Shown here piece after piece: positions 32,284 through 42,673 of a DNA stretch of 64,000 bases. Below the pieces are notes generated by a model, which worked only from the letters and a program-made list of their open reading frames with translations, ran no database searches and was not told the origin of the DNA. Position numbers and translations under genes: made by a program. The stretch comes from Bacteroidota bacterium (GTDB taxonomy: Bacteria; Bacteroidota; Bacteroidia; Palsa-948), in NCBI GenBank assembly GCA_016195025.1, contig JACQAL010000060.1:54249-118248 (forward strand), in the 5' to 3' direction. The number at the start of each line of letters is the position of its first letter. Position 1 is the stretch's first letter.

Positions 32284-33962
32284 TGAAAAAGCGCAAAGAC
32301 ATAATTCAACTTCTATTAAGCGTAGCTATCATTCTTCTGGTAAATTTTATTTCTACTTTTTTCTTTTTACGATTTGACTTGACTTCCGATAAGCGCTATA
32401 CGCTTTCTCCCGCCACCAAAGAAATGCTCGGCAAACTCGATGACATTGTCTATTTCAAAATTTACCTTGAAGGAGATTTGCCTGCGGGATTTGACCGCTT
32501 GAAAACTTCCACAAAAGAAATGCTTTATGAAATGCGCGTGCATTCGCACAATAATATTGAATATGAATTTATCAATCCGAATGAAAGTCCGGAGAAAAAA
32601 AAGCAAAATGAAATTGCTTTGCAATTAATGCAAAAAGGATTAACACCAACTTATATAGAACAGAAAGTGGAAGCGGGAACTTCTCAGCAAATGATTTTTC
32701 CGGGAGCGATTGCGAGTTACAAAAGCGGAAACAAAGAATTTGCAGTTCAACTTTTCAAAGAGCAGGTGGGAACGCCCAGCGAAATGCAGCTCAGCAATTC
32801 CATTCAATCGCTCGAATATGAAATTTCAACTACCATTCGAAAACTCACGATGGACATGAAAGCGAAAATCGCTTTCACCGAAGGGCACGGAGAACTCGAT
32901 TCGGTTTATGTGGCGGATATTTCAAAAGCGCTGAGCGATTATTATTCTGTGAGCCGAATCAAACTTCAGGGAAAAATAAAAAATATTGAAAAGATAAATC
33001 AGCAGAAAGCAATCATCATTGCCAAGCCCGATTCATTTTTTACGGAGCAAAATAAATTTATCATTGACCAGTACATCATGCAGGGCGGAAAAGTTTTGTG
33101 GCTGGTGGATGGAGTTTATGCGAGCATGGATAGTTTACGCAAAGCGCCCGAAACTTTCGCCATAAAATTTCCTCTCGGCCTCGACAATCAACTTTTCCGC
33201 TATGGAGTCAGGATAAATTCAAATCTGGTGATGGATTTGCGCAGCGGAGTCATTCCGGTTCCGGTGAACAATAAATATAAATTGATGCCCTGGTTTTATT
33301 TTCCGCTTCTCGCACAAAGCAACAATCATCCGATTGTAAACAATCTTAATCTGGTGAAAGGAGAATTTGCCAGCACGATTGACACAGTGAATGTTTCGGG
33401 AATAAAAAAAACTTTTTTGCTTTCCACTTCGAAATACACCAGTGTTCAAAATACTCCCGCAAAAATTGACATTCGTACAATTTTTGAAGAGCCAGATACG
33501 AGAATTTTTAATCAGGCATATAAACCGGTGGCTGTTTTGCTGGAAGGAGAATTTCAATCGCTTTATAAAAATCATCCGCTGCCGGGAATTGATTCCATTC
33601 CGCAGGTAAAATTCAAAGAGAAAAATGTTGCCACAAAAATGATTGTAGTAGCAAATGGAGACATCATAAAAAATGTTGTGCAACAATCCACCAACCGCGC
33701 ATACCCGCTCGGCTATGATATTTATTCGCAACAAATCTATGGAAACAAAAATTTTATTCTGAACGCGGTTAACTATCTTTGCGATGATTCGGGATTACTG
33801 GAAGTACGCTCGCGCGAATTAAAATTAAGAATGATGGACCGAAAAAAAGTTTCGGAAGAAAAATTTAAATGGCAGGCAATTAACACCTCTGTTCCGATTT
33901 TACTTATAATTATTTTTGGAATCATTCAGGCAGTCATACGAAAAAAGAAATTTACATTGTAA
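32283..33962 (+). CDS. gldG: Gliding-associated ABC transporter component GldG
   Basis: A 559-residue protein with a transmembrane helix at each end (LLLSVAIILLVNFISTFFFL near the N-terminus and VPILLIIIFGIIQAVI at the C-terminus) and a large periplasmic domain between. Family marks are RFDLTSDKRYTLSPATKEML, FINPNESPEKK, GAIASYKSGNKEFAVQL, IAFTEGHGEL and VLWLVDGVYASMDSL. I use ATG 32283, which overlaps the gldF stop, not the GTG six bases earlier. GldG is the partner of GldF in the gliding ABC complex. Confidence 0.94.
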   Translation: MKKRKDIIQLLLSVAIILLVNFISTFFFLRFDLTSDKRYTLSPATKEMLGKLDDIVYFKIYLEGDLPAGFDRLKTSTKEMLYEMRVHSHNNIEYEFINPNESPEKKKQNEIALQLMQKGLTPTYIEQKVEAGTSQQMIFPGAIASYKSGNKEFAVQLFKEQVGTPSEMQLSNSIQSLEYEISTTIRKLTMDMKAKIAFTEGHGELDSVYVADISKALSDYYSVSRIKLQGKIKNIEKINQQKAIIIAKPDSFFTEQNKFIIDQYIMQGGKVLWLVDGVYASMDSLRKAPETFAIKFPLGLDNQLFRYGVRINSNLVMDLRSGVIPVPVNNKYKLMPWFYFPLLAQSNNHPIVNNLNLVKGEFASTIDTVNVSGIKKTFLLSTSKYTSVQNTPAKIDIRTIFEEPDTRIFNQAYKPVAVLLEGEFQSLYKNHPLPGIDSIPQVKFKEKNVATKMIVVANGDIIKNVVQQSTNRAYPLGYDIYSQQIYGNKNFILNAVNYLCDDSGLLEVRSRELKLRMMDRKKVSEEKFKWQAINTSVPILLIIIFGIIQAVIRKKKFTL

Positions 33963-33966
33963 AAAT

Positions 33967-35028
33967 ATGTCCTCAAAAAATAAAATCGCCATTCTCATTT
34001 TCATAGTTGTTGCTTCGGTTTCATTCTGGCTTTATCTTCATAGCAGCAAGAGCACAATCCGGAAAGAACTTTATGATTTTGCCATAGACGATACTGCTTC
34101 CGTCACAAAAATTTATATGGTGAATACGGCAGGAAAACAAGTTACGCTCGAAAAAATAAAACCCGGCAACTGGCAGGTGAACGGAAAATTCAAAGCAAGA
34201 ACCGATGCCATGAAAATTCTTCTTTCCACTATGAAAGATTTGCGCGTAAGAAATCCGGTTGCGAAAACCGCCATTGAACCTGTTTCAAAACAACTTGCCA
34301 CTTCGGGAACCAAAGTTGAAATTTACCGGGGAGATAAACTTGCGAAAATGTATTACGTTGGCGCAGATACGCAGGATGGTCTTGGAACTTTTATGCTTCT
34401 CACCGATGCCGAGTCGGGAGAAAACTCCACTCTTCCTTTTATAATGTTTATTCCCGGCTTCAACGGATTTTTATCAGTACGGTATTTTGCGGATGAAGAA
34501 GAATGGCGCGACCGTCATGTGTTTGCGCTTTATCCCGATGAAATTTCTTCCATATCAGTTCAGTTCAAACGTTTTCCGGATTCATCGTATACTTTTTCTC
34601 TCAATGACAAAAATGAAATCTCGCTTGCCGACAGCAAAGGGAAAAATATTCCTGTCTTCGATACTATAAAAGCGAAACGATACATTACGTACTATTCAAA
34701 TATTTCTTTCGAAGGATTGAAAAATGATATGCGCGCTTCGCTGAAAGATTCGCTTCTTGCTAACGGGCCCGTTCACATCATTACATTGAAAGAGCGAAAC
34801 GGAAAAATTCATACGGTAAAAACCTTCGCGCTGAAGGCACATCCGAGCCAAATCAATCCTGTAACCAATAAATCCTATGAAGAAGACCCTGAACGAATGG
34901 ACGTGCTGCTTGATGAAAAAGATTTTGCAGTAGTACAGTATTTTGTGTTTGGAAAATTGTTTATTGGGATTTCTAATTTCCTGCATAAGGATGCCTCCGT
35001 TTCAAAAAATCCGATTGTTAAGAAATAG
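33967..35028 (+). CDS. DUF4340 domain-containing protein
   Basis: A 353-residue protein with one N-terminal helix (IAILIFIVVASVSFWLYL) and a periplasmic DUF4340-like domain: DDTASVTKIYMVNTAGKQVTLEKIKPGNWQVNG. ATG 33967 lies four bases after the gldG stop; an earlier in-frame ATG sits inside gldG. DUF4340 proteins often sit beside GldG/ABC-2 genes across bacteria, so a role in the same envelope complex is likely. The biochemical function is not known. Confidence 0.85.
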   Translation: MSSKNKIAILIFIVVASVSFWLYLHSSKSTIRKELYDFAIDDTASVTKIYMVNTAGKQVTLEKIKPGNWQVNGKFKARTDAMKILLSTMKDLRVRNPVAKTAIEPVSKQLATSGTKVEIYRGDKLAKMYYVGADTQDGLGTFMLLTDAESGENSTLPFIMFIPGFNGFLSVRYFADEEEWRDRHVFALYPDEISSISVQFKRFPDSSYTFSLNDKNEISLADSKGKNIPVFDTIKAKRYITYYSNISFEGLKNDMRASLKDSLLANGPVHIITLKERNGKIHTVKTFALKAHPSQINPVTNKSYEEDPERMDVLLDEKDFAVVQYFVFGKLFIGISNFLHKDASVSKNPIVKK

Positions 35029-35084
35029 TCAACAAGTTGTGAAAAATTACCGTCTGAACAAGTGTCTTTTCCATTTCAATAATT

Positions 35085-35092
35085 TAATTTTG
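35085..35092 (+). promoter_or_regulatory. -7 box of a dnaN promoter
   Basis: TAATTTTG fits the Bacteroidota -7 consensus TAnnTTTG, 49 bases before the dnaN start. No good TTTG lies at the usual distance upstream; only TCTTTT near 35065-35070 is in range. dnaN may therefore be transcribed apart from the gld genes. Confidence 0.5.
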
Positions 35093-35141
35093 CTCCCCCT
35101 CTGAAATCAAAAAAATGTATAACATCTAATCGTCAAACAAA

Positions 35142-36260
35142 ATGAAATTTATAATTTCCAGTTCTGCGCTTTCAAAACAAGTTGGCGCGCTTAGCGGGGT
35201 GCTCAGCACCAGCAATGCGCTTCCCATCCTCGATAATTTTCTTTTCCACATCAACAAAGGAGAATTAAAAATTTCTGCATCTGATTTGGAAACTACCATG
35301 ACCGCCACGCTTCCGGTTGAATCAAAAGATTCAGGAACTATTGCAGTGCCGGCTCGTATGCTTCTCGATACGCTGAAAACTTTTCCTGAACAGCCGCTCA
35401 CTTTTACCATTGATAAGAAAAAATTCGCCATTGAAATTTCTTCCGATTACGGAAAATATAAACTTACCGGTCATGACGGAGATGATTTTCCGAAGATGGC
35501 GGAAGTGGAATCGCCATCTTCCTTTGAGATGGATGCAGACACGCTGGGCAAAGCAATTACAAAAACTTTATTCGCAGTGGGAAATGATGAACTGCGCCCT
35601 GTAATGTGTGGCGTGTTTGTGCAACTCGAAGGAAATGAAATTACGTTTGTTTCCACCGATGCGCATAAACTTGTTCGCTACAAGCGCAGCGATACGAAAT
35701 CAAAAAAAGCAAGTTCGTACATCATTCCGAGAAAACCGCTCACGCTTCTGAAAAATATTCTGGCGGGCGATAAGAAGGTAAAAGTGGAATACAATAACAC
35801 GAATGTTTCATTCACATTTGGAAATACACATCTTGTTTCACGTTTGATTGATGGAAAATATCCGAACTACGAAGCGGTGATTCCAAAAGAAAATCCGAAT
35901 AAGATGATTGTTGACCGGGAAGCATTTCTCAATTCCATCCGCAGAGTTTCCATCTTCGCAAATCAAACCACCCACCAGGTTCGCCTGAAATTAAAAGGAA
36001 GCGAACTGAATGTTTCTGCCGAGGATTTGGATTTTTCTAACGAAGCGGCCGAGCGCCTCACTTGCACATACAAAGGCGAAGACATCGAAATCGGTTTCAA
36101 CTCAAAGTTTCTTGCCGAAATGCTGAGCAACATGGACAGCGAAGAGGTTCAGTTTGAAATGAGTTCGCCTAATCGCGCAGGCGTTTTGCTTCCGGCAAAA
36201 AACGGAAATAAGGAAGAAGATATTCTCATGCTTGTTATGCCCGTGATGCTAAACAATTAA
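35142..36260 (+). CDS. dnaN: DNA polymerase III subunit beta (sliding clamp)
   Basis: A 372-residue clamp with three repeated domains of about 120 residues. It opens MKFIISSSALSKQVGALSGVLSTSNALPILDNFLF and has STDAHKLVRYKR in the second domain and LLPAKNGNKEEDILMLVMPVMLNN at the end, where VMPVML is the usual closing motif. It encircles DNA and tethers the replicase. The placement beside gldF/gldG is a recurrent arrangement in Bacteroidota, unlike the dnaA-dnaN order of many other bacteria. Confidence 0.97.
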   Translation: MKFIISSSALSKQVGALSGVLSTSNALPILDNFLFHINKGELKISASDLETTMTATLPVESKDSGTIAVPARMLLDTLKTFPEQPLTFTIDKKKFAIEISSDYGKYKLTGHDGDDFPKMAEVESPSSFEMDADTLGKAITKTLFAVGNDELRPVMCGVFVQLEGNEITFVSTDAHKLVRYKRSDTKSKKASSYIIPRKPLTLLKNILAGDKKVKVEYNNTNVSFTFGNTHLVSRLIDGKYPNYEAVIPKENPNKMIVDREAFLNSIRRVSIFANQTTHQVRLKLKGSELNVSAEDLDFSNEAAERLTCTYKGEDIEIGFNSKFLAEMLSNMDSEEVQFEMSSPNRAGVLLPAKNGNKEEDILMLVMPVMLNN

Positions 36261-36302
36261 TTTGTTCTCACTACGGATTTCCAAGAATGGAAAGAAATTA
36301 TT

Positions 36303-36333
36303 TTTGATTTCTTTTCCTTAATTCATAAGTTTG
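36303..36333 (+). promoter_or_regulatory. Bacteroidota-type promoter for the 36350 gene
   Basis: TTTG at 36303-36306, 19 bases, then TAAGTTTG at 36326-36333: a full match to the consensus. The -7 box ends 16 bases before the ATG, so the leader would be about ten bases. Confidence 0.7.
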
Positions 36334-36349
36334 CTTATTATTTTTTTTA

Positions 36350-37705
36350 ATGAAAAAATATTTACTTGCTTTTCTCATTTCGCAAATCTCCTGTTTTGCT
36401 TACGCGCAATCAAAAATTTGCCTCGACATTGGCCAGCCGATTGATAATTCTTCAGGGCAGATTTATTTAAATTATTCCGAGATAGCGCAAACCTGCACTC
36501 CGAATATTCGTTTGAATTTTATTCTCGGTCCGTGGAATTCTCCCGATGATGTTACGCTTCACAACGGAAAAACATGGAAGCAAACCTACGATGAGATGGT
36601 GGATAGTTTGGTGAACCGCGGTATTCAGATTTACGGATTGATTGGCGCGCAAATTCAGCCCAACTCTATAGGAGATTTGCTTATTGCTTATCCGAGCGAT
36701 AACACTGCCGATTCTGCCGCTGCTGCGCAGTGGGAGCAACTTTATGTTTACAATTTCGTGAGCGTGGTGGATAAATTCAAAGACCGCGTTCACACATTTG
36801 AAAGTTACAACGAGCCCAACAACTGGGATAACGGATGGACTTCGGTGGTTTGCACGCAATGGTTCGCATACATTCTTCAGGATATTTATCTGAACGTAAA
36901 ATATTTTAACGGGCATTGGAATGACCCTGCATGGCAGGTGAATTTAATTTCGGGGGCTCTGTTCACATTCGATGCAAATGATGGCTCGCAATATTTGGAC
37001 GACACCTATTGGTACGGGAAAAATGTTTGGGCTTGGGACTGGACGAATCAGGAAACCGGAAGTTATCCGCTCGATGGAATCGGTCAGCATTTATATGTAG
37101 AGCAGGGAAGTTCGGTACCGTCCACTATCACCACCGCGCTGAACAAAAACATAAACGGCATGTGGAATATTATTGCGAAATGGGAAGGCAACAGCACTCC
37201 CAAAAAAATCTGGGTTTCAGAATTCGGCTGGGAATCTTCAAATGTAACGGAGCAGGGGCAGGCGGATAATCTGAAAAATTCTTTTGCTCTTTTTCTGAAT
37301 GACAACCGCATTGCGCTTGCAAACTGGTTTACGTTTATGGATTGGCCCGGAGCATACTGGGGATTATATTACTTCGGAAATTTTTCTCCCTCCGACAGGA
37401 AACTTGCTTACTTTGAATTTCAGAAACTCACCAATTGCAATCCTGTTTCTGTTTCTGAAAATCTGAATAAAGAAAAATTTTCTCTGCTGTTTGATGCTGC
37501 TGCGGGAAATTATATTTTAACATCTCCTTCCCGGGAAAAATTAAAAATTGAAATCTGGAATTCAGTAGGAGAAAAAATTATAGAACGAAATATTCCGGGT
37601 GGAACAAGAAATCTCATTATTAATAAGGAAAACAGGCCCAGCGGAATTTATTTTCTTCGTGCAGAAACAGAAAATAATTTTTCGGTTTTAAAAATTATCT
37701 TCTGA
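36350..37705 (+). CDS. Glycosidase-like (clan GH-A) secreted protein with T9SS domain
   Basis: A 451-residue secreted protein with the signal MKKYLLAFLISQISCFAYA. The passenger (about 20-365) looks like a TIM-barrel glycoside hydrolase of clan GH-A: the acid/base glutamate would be in ESYNEPNNW and the nucleophile in KIWVSEFGWESS. GIGQHLYVEQGSS and ANWFTFMDWPGAYWGL fit the barrel end. The last 80 or so residues form a T9SS domain (RPSGIYFLRAETENNFSVLKIIF). The exact GH family and substrate cannot be set by eye. It converges on the rhomboid gene, overlapping it by 18 bases. Confidence 0.82.
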   Translation: MKKYLLAFLISQISCFAYAQSKICLDIGQPIDNSSGQIYLNYSEIAQTCTPNIRLNFILGPWNSPDDVTLHNGKTWKQTYDEMVDSLVNRGIQIYGLIGAQIQPNSIGDLLIAYPSDNTADSAAAAQWEQLYVYNFVSVVDKFKDRVHTFESYNEPNNWDNGWTSVVCTQWFAYILQDIYLNVKYFNGHWNDPAWQVNLISGALFTFDANDGSQYLDDTYWYGKNVWAWDWTNQETGSYPLDGIGQHLYVEQGSSVPSTITTALNKNINGMWNIIAKWEGNSTPKKIWVSEFGWESSNVTEQGQADNLKNSFALFLNDNRIALANWFTFMDWPGAYWGLYYFGNFSPSDRKLAYFEFQKLTNCNPVSVSENLNKEKFSLLFDAAAGNYILTSPSREKLKIEIWNSVGEKIIERNIPGGTRNLIINKENRPSGIYFLRAETENNFSVLKIIF

Positions 37706-38329
37706 ATTTTCTTTTGGAAAAGTAATTTCATTTTCTTCTTTCTCATCTTCCCATTCAAACTTTTTTGCCTGCGGCCCTTCCTTTCGGAAATAAAATGCTG
37801 TAATAATTCCTGCCAGCGAGCCAAGCAAATGCGCTTCCCACGAAATGGTCGGATAAATCGGAAACAATCCCCACACCAAACTTCCATAGAGAAAAACCAC
37901 CAGCAGCGAAAGCACCATGAGCGTTCGCTCTTTGCGGATTATTCCGCTGAAAAAAAGAAAAGCCACGAAGCCGTATACCAATCCGCTCGCGCCAACATGA
38001 TACGCTTCTCTTCCGGCAGCCCACAGCCAGATTCCGCTCATGAGATAAACCCAGAAGAAAACCGAAAAAGCAATGGGGCGGTAAAAATAAAATGTGATGG
38101 CGCCCAGAATTAAAAGCGGAATGCTATTTGAAAAAAGGTGATTGAAGGAACTATGAATGAGCGGGCAGGTGAGAATGCCAAGGAGCCCCTGCCACGAGCG
38201 CGGGTACAAACCAAACTGGATAAAATTAATTCCGAAAACGTTTTCAAAAATCTTCACTCCCCATAAAATCGCCACAAAGAGGGAAGGAAAAAAAATGCTT
38301 CGGAAAATTTTTTGTTTCTCTTCGTTCAT
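37688..38329 (-). CDS. Rhomboid family intramembrane serine protease
   Basis: A 213-residue integral membrane protease with six or so helices, starting at ATG 38329; a TTG 36 bases earlier is also open. The catalytic serine S115 lies in HVGASG and the histidine H167 in SWEAHLLGSLAG. The oxyanion HSSFNHLFSN motif is at 59-68. The C-terminal tail (about 185-213) is acidic and cytoplasmic. Rhomboids cleave transmembrane substrates; the target here is unknown. The gene converges with the glycosidase-like gene. Confidence 0.92.
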   Translation of the reverse strand: MNEEKQKIFRSIFFPSLFVAILWGVKIFENVFGINFIQFGLYPRSWQGLLGILTCPLIHSSFNHLFSNSIPLLILGAITFYFYRPIAFSVFFWVYLMSGIWLWAAGREAYHVGASGLVYGFVAFLFFSGIIRKERTLMVLSLLVVFLYGSLVWGLFPIYPTISWEAHLLGSLAGIITAFYFRKEGPQAKKFEWEDEKEENEITFPKENSEDNF

Positions 38330-38509
38330 ACAATTTATACATCCAATTTCAGAAAAAGTTGTCAATCACCGTGCCGATAATAAATTCATGCCATTCAGGC
38401 ATATTTCTTATACTAAGAAAATATTCATCCTTTATAAACAGCATTTTTTATTATTTGTAAATTCGCCAGCACTCAAATAAATGAACGCAACATCAAAATA
38501 ATAAATTCC

Positions 38510-40777
38510 ATGGCATTCGACATCAATGTAATTAAAAAAGTGTATTCAGGTCTTCCCGAAAAAGTTTCTACAGCGCGAAAAATTATCGGAAGACCATTAA
38601 CCTTCACCGAAAAAATTCTATACGCGCATCTCACCGAAGGAATGCCTTCAACATCTTATGAGCGCGGAAAATCATACGTGGATTTTAATCCCGACCGCGT
38701 TGCGATGCAGGATGCCACCGCGCAAATGGCGCTTTTGCAATTCATGCAGGCGGGAAGAAAAAAAGTTGCAGTGCCGAGCACCGTTCACTGCGACCATTTG
38801 ATTACCGCGCAAAGCGGAGCCAAAACAGATTTGGAGCGAGCAATAAAAGTGAATGAAGAAGTTTATAATTTTCTTTCCTCCGTTTCGAATAAATATGGAA
38901 TTGGTTTCTGGAAACCGGGTGCAGGAATTATTCACCAGGTGCTTCTGGAGAATTATTGTTTCCCAGGAGGAATGATGATTGGAACGGATTCTCATACTGT
39001 AAATGGCGGAGGACTCGGAATGATTGCAATCGGAGTCGGAGGCGCGGATGCATGCGATGTGATGGCAGGATTGCCGTGGGAATTAAAAATGCCGAAACTC
39101 ATAGGAGTAAAACTCACAGGGAAATTAAGCGGTTGGACTTCATCAAAAGATATAATTCTGAAAGTGGCAGGAATTCTCACCGTGAAAGGAGGAACCGATG
39201 CCATACTGGAATATTTTGGCGAAGGCGCGGATTCTCTTTCGTGCACCGGAAAAGGAACCATTTGCAACATGGGCGCGGAGATTGGCGCAACTACTTCTAT
39301 TTTCTGCTACGATGAAAAAATGTCTTCCTATTTGAAAGGAACCGGGAGAAAAGATGTGGCGGATGCTGCGGATAATGCGAGCGAACATTTGCGCGGAGAT
39401 AAAGAAGTATACGAGAATCCTAAAAATTATTTTGACGAAGTAATTGAAATAAATCTTTCGGAACTTGAACCGCACGTGAACGGACCGTTCACTCCCGATT
39501 TGGCTTGGCCTATTTCAAAATTTGCCGAAGCGGTAAAACAAAATCAGTGGCCCGCTGAATTGGAAGTTGGATTAATCGGTTCGTGCACCAATTCTTCCTA
39601 TGAAGATATTTCGCGCGCTGCTTCGCTGGCAAAGTACGCTGTGGAAAAAGGATTGAAAGCAAAATCTGAATTCACTGTCACGCCCGGTTCGGAACAAGTT
39701 CGCTACACAGTGGAGCGCGATGGGTATTTGCAATGGTTTGAAAAAATGGGAGGAGTTGTTCTCGCGAATGCCTGCGGTCCTTGCATCGGGCAATGGGCGC
39801 GCCACCGCGTGAAACCTGAACCGAAAAATTCCATCATCACTTCATACAATAGAAATTTCGCGAAGCGAAATGATGGTGACCCGAACACGCACGCGTTTGT
39901 TGCTTCGCCAGAAATTGTAACTGCGCTTGCGCTCGCGGGAGATTTAACTTTCAATCCGCTGAAAGATTCTCTGGTAAATTCCAAAGGAGAAAAAATAAAA
40001 TTGCCCGACCCCAGCGGATTGGAACTTCCTCCGAAAGGTTTTGACGTGAAAGATGCCGGCTACCAGGAACCCGCAAAAGACGGAAGTACAGTGCAGGTAA
40101 ATGTGAAACCGACTTCCGACCGTTTGCAAATCCTCGAACCGTTTCCCGCATGGGAAGGAACCGATTTAAAAAATTTGAAACTGCTCATCAAAGCAAAAGG
40201 AAAATGCACCACCGACCATATTTCTATGGCGGGACCTTGGTTGAAATACCGCGGGCATCTCGATAATATTTCAAACAATATGCTGATTGGCGCAATCAAT
40301 GCGTTCAACTTAAAAACAAATTCGGTAAAGAATCAGCTCACGGGAAATTACGATGAAGTGCCGAAAGTGCAACGCGCTTACAAGAATCAGCATATCGGTT
40401 CAATCGTGGTTGGAGATGAAAATTACGGAGAGGGTTCTTCGCGCGAACACGCAGCGATGGAACCGCGTCATCTCGGAGTAAGAGTTGTGCTCGTAAAATC
40501 TTTTGCGCGCATTCACGAAACAAATTTGAAAAAGCAGGGAATGCTCGCGCTCACTTTCTCGGATAAAAATGATTACGATAAAATTCAGGAAGACGATACT
40601 ATTGATGTGCTCGGCTTAACTGAATTCACTCCCGGAAAACATTTACAACTCGTACTTCATCACAGCAAAGGCGACCACGAAATAATCAAAGCAAATCATT
40701 CCTACAACGCTCAGCAGATTGAATGGTTTAAAGCGGGCGGTGCGCTGAATATTATCCGTGCGAACGTGAAAACATAG
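38510..40777 (+). CDS. Aconitate hydratase (mitochondrial type)
   Basis: A TCA-cycle iron-sulfur enzyme of 755 residues that interconverts citrate and isocitrate. The cluster cysteines are in [15 protein letters not shown] and [10 protein letters not shown]. Substrate-binding marks include [24 protein letters not shown] in the N-terminal domains and [19 protein letters not shown] in the swivelling C-terminal domain. The length and [17 protein letters not shown] block match the mitochondrial-like AcnA group of Bacteroidota. It stands as a single gene. Confidence 0.96.
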   Translation: MAFDINVIKKVYSGLPEKVSTARKIIGRPLTFTEKILYAHLTEGMPSTSYERGKSYVDFNPDRVAMQDATAQMALLQFMQAGRKKVAVPSTVHCDHLITAQSGAKTDLERAIKVNEEVYNFLSSVSNKYGIGFWKPGAGIIHQVLLENYCFPGGMMIGTDSHTVNGGGLGMIAIGVGGADACDVMAGLPWELKMPKLIGVKLTGKLSGWTSSKDIILKVAGILTVKGGTDAILEYFGEGADSLSCTGKGTICNMGAEIGATTSIFCYDEKMSSYLKGTGRKDVADAADNASEHLRGDKEVYENPKNYFDEVIEINLSELEPHVNGPFTPDLAWPISKFAEAVKQNQWPAELEVGLIGSCTNSSYEDISRAASLAKYAVEKGLKAKSEFTVTPGSEQVRYTVERDGYLQWFEKMGGVVLANACGPCIGQWARHRVKPEPKNSIITSYNRNFAKRNDGDPNTHAFVASPEIVTALALAGDLTFNPLKDSLVNSKGEKIKLPDPSGLELPPKGFDVKDAGYQEPAKDGSTVQVNVKPTSDRLQILEPFPAWEGTDLKNLKLLIKAKGKCTTDHISMAGPWLKYRGHLDNISNNMLIGAINAFNLKTNSVKNQLTGNYDEVPKVQRAYKNQHIGSIVVGDENYGEGSSREHAAMEPRHLGVRVVLVKSFARIHETNLKKQGMLALTFSDKNDYDKIQEDDTIDVLGLTEFTPGKHLQLVLHHSKGDHEIIKANHSYNAQQIEWFKAGGALNIIRANVKT

Positions 40778-40820
40778 AAAAAACTCTGGAGTTTTTACAA
40801 TCTTCAGGTTTTAATTCAAT

Positions 40821-41909
40821 ATGAAAAAAATAGTTTCTCTTTTTTTATTTATTTTTTCTTTTTTATTCCTCTTCTCTCAAAAATCAACTTCAGTTTCTGC
40901 ATCGGCAACATCATCCGATACAAATAAAACCGACACGAATTATGTAAAGTTTTATAAAAACAAACTGGTGATTGCACTCTGGCAATCGGAAAGAAATTTT
41001 GACATTACAATTGCTCAAAAAAATTTTCCTGATTCCGGAAAATCAACTGTGAATTATATAGCAAACTCAAATCACGTTTCAGGAATTTCACTCGATTATG
41101 ATATTCTCTCGCTCGCATTCGGCTACAAGTCCATTCCTTCGGGAGATAAAAGAACCGGCAATACAAATTACCTCGACCTTGGCGCCAATATTAACACAAG
41201 CGGTTTTCGCTTTGAAAACAGTTACAGAAGATACACGGGATTTTACGATAAGAATACTCCCAAGTATGTTCAGCCATTTACCGATACAACTTTTTATTTT
41301 CAGAATCCTTCGCTAACTATTCACCAGATAAAATCAAAACTTATTTACACTATTTCCCATAAACGGTTTTCGCTCAGTGGAGCGTATGCAAATGTAAAGC
41401 GGCAGATAAAATCGGCAGGTTCAATTTTATTGGTATATAATTTTTATGGGCTTTCTATGCGCAGCGATTCTTCTTTTATTCCTCCTTTGCTGCAAAAATA
41501 TTATGGGCCGGTATGGGATGGGCTGCATCGAATGAATATTTATGCTTACTCTGCCGGTGCGGGCATTACGCGCACGTTTGTTTTCTTCAAAAGATTTTAT
41601 CTGAATTTTTTTGCCTCGCTCGGGCTTGAACGGCAGTACAGGCATTTTTATTTCTATTCGGAAAATTATCATTACAGCTATTGGAAAACCTGGTTTGCAG
41701 GCGACTGGCGAACTGCATTCGGCTATAACGGAAAAAGATTTTTCATTCGCATATCAAGCATTTATGATTTGAATAATTATGAATCGAATGCGTTACGGTT
41801 TGAAATGAAATTTATCATGGGCTCTTTCGATTTCGGCTATCGCTTCAATTTCAAACCGCCAAAGCCCTATAGAAAATTTCAGGAAACAAAATTCCACAAA
41901 ATGCTTTAA
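40821..41909 (+). CDS. DUF4421 family outer membrane protein
   Basis: A 362-residue exported protein with the signal MKKIVSLFLFIFSFLFLFSQ. The mature protein is rich in alternating aromatic and polar residues (FYDKNTPKYVQPFTDTTFYFQNPSLTIHQIKSKL, GLERQYRHFYFYSENYHYSYWKTWFAGDWRTAFGYNG) and looks like a beta-barrel. I recognise the DUF4421 pattern of Bacteroidota; its role is not known. It lies 43 bases after aconitase and 23 bases before the next exported protein. Confidence 0.82.
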   Translation: MKKIVSLFLFIFSFLFLFSQKSTSVSASATSSDTNKTDTNYVKFYKNKLVIALWQSERNFDITIAQKNFPDSGKSTVNYIANSNHVSGISLDYDILSLAFGYKSIPSGDKRTGNTNYLDLGANINTSGFRFENSYRRYTGFYDKNTPKYVQPFTDTTFYFQNPSLTIHQIKSKLIYTISHKRFSLSGAYANVKRQIKSAGSILLVYNFYGLSMRSDSSFIPPLLQKYYGPVWDGLHRMNIYAYSAGAGITRTFVFFKRFYLNFFASLGLERQYRHFYFYSENYHYSYWKTWFAGDWRTAFGYNGKRFFIRISSIYDLNNYESNALRFEMKFIMGSFDFGYRFNFKPPKPYRKFQETKFHKML

Positions 41910-41932
41910 ATAGTACCTTCAAGAAAAAAAGC

Positions 41933-42658
41933 TTGCACAAAAAATTCTTTTCTGTAATTTTATTTATGCTCTGTGAAATTTCCTTTTCACAGACAATAAA
42001 CGTGAAAGGAATTGTTTTTGACAAAGACAGCGCAACTCCAATGCCATTCGCTTACGCGGTTGACAAAAATTCTTCAAACGGAACCGTTGCCAATGATGAG
42101 GGAAAATTTTCTCTCAGTATTCAATTTGGCGATACGCTTGCCTTTTCTTATTTGGGATACAACATGACAAAAATTTTTACTCACACGCTGAAGGACTCGG
42201 TAAAAAATTTTTCACTGCGTCTTAAAATTTTTCTCCGGCAAAAAACTGTGGAACTTAAACCTCTAATTATTACTTCGCATTCATTTACAAAGGAAGAAAA
42301 AGAATATTACGAACGAAGAATAGAAGAGTACAAGAGAATGTCTTCGCTGTTCACATCAAACTCCTATGGAGGAGGATTGAATATAGATGCATTGTATTAT
42401 GCCTTGAGTAAAAAAGGGAAAGAGTTGAAAAAACTTTCCGGGCTTTACCAGCAATTATTAATTGACGAAATAAAAGAGAACCGCATCAGCGCTGATAAAA
42501 TAAGAATGATTACGGGCAACGATACGCTGAACACAAAAGATTTTTTGAACTTTTGTTTTTTGCCCGACCAATTTATTCTATCGGCTTCCGATTATGATTT
42601 GTTTCTCTCAATAAAAAGATGCTATAGAGAATATTTGTCAAGCAGAAGAAAAAAATAA
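41933..42658 (+). CDS. Carboxypeptidase-regulatory-like domain protein
   Basis: A 241-residue exported protein. The best start is a TTG at 41933, which begins a signal peptide (HKKFFSVILFMLCEISFS, then Q); the next ATG at 41966 would cut it. Mature residues about 20-100 form a CarboxypepD_reg-like beta-sandwich: INVKGIVFDKDSATPMPFAYAVDKNSSNGTVANDEGKFSLSIQFGDTLAFSYLGY. The helical C-terminal half is rich in Lys, Glu and Tyr and has no name I know. Bacteroidota use such domains in surface and TonB-linked proteins. Confidence 0.8.
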   Translation: MHKKFFSVILFMLCEISFSQTINVKGIVFDKDSATPMPFAYAVDKNSSNGTVANDEGKFSLSIQFGDTLAFSYLGYNMTKIFTHTLKDSVKNFSLRLKIFLRQKTVELKPLIITSHSFTKEEKEYYERRIEEYKRMSSLFTSNSYGGGLNIDALYYALSKKGKELKKLSGLYQQLLIDEIKENRISADKIRMITGNDTLNTKDFLNFCFLPDQFILSASDYDLFLSIKRCYREYLSSRRKK

Positions 42659-42673
42659 TTTATTTTCGTTGGA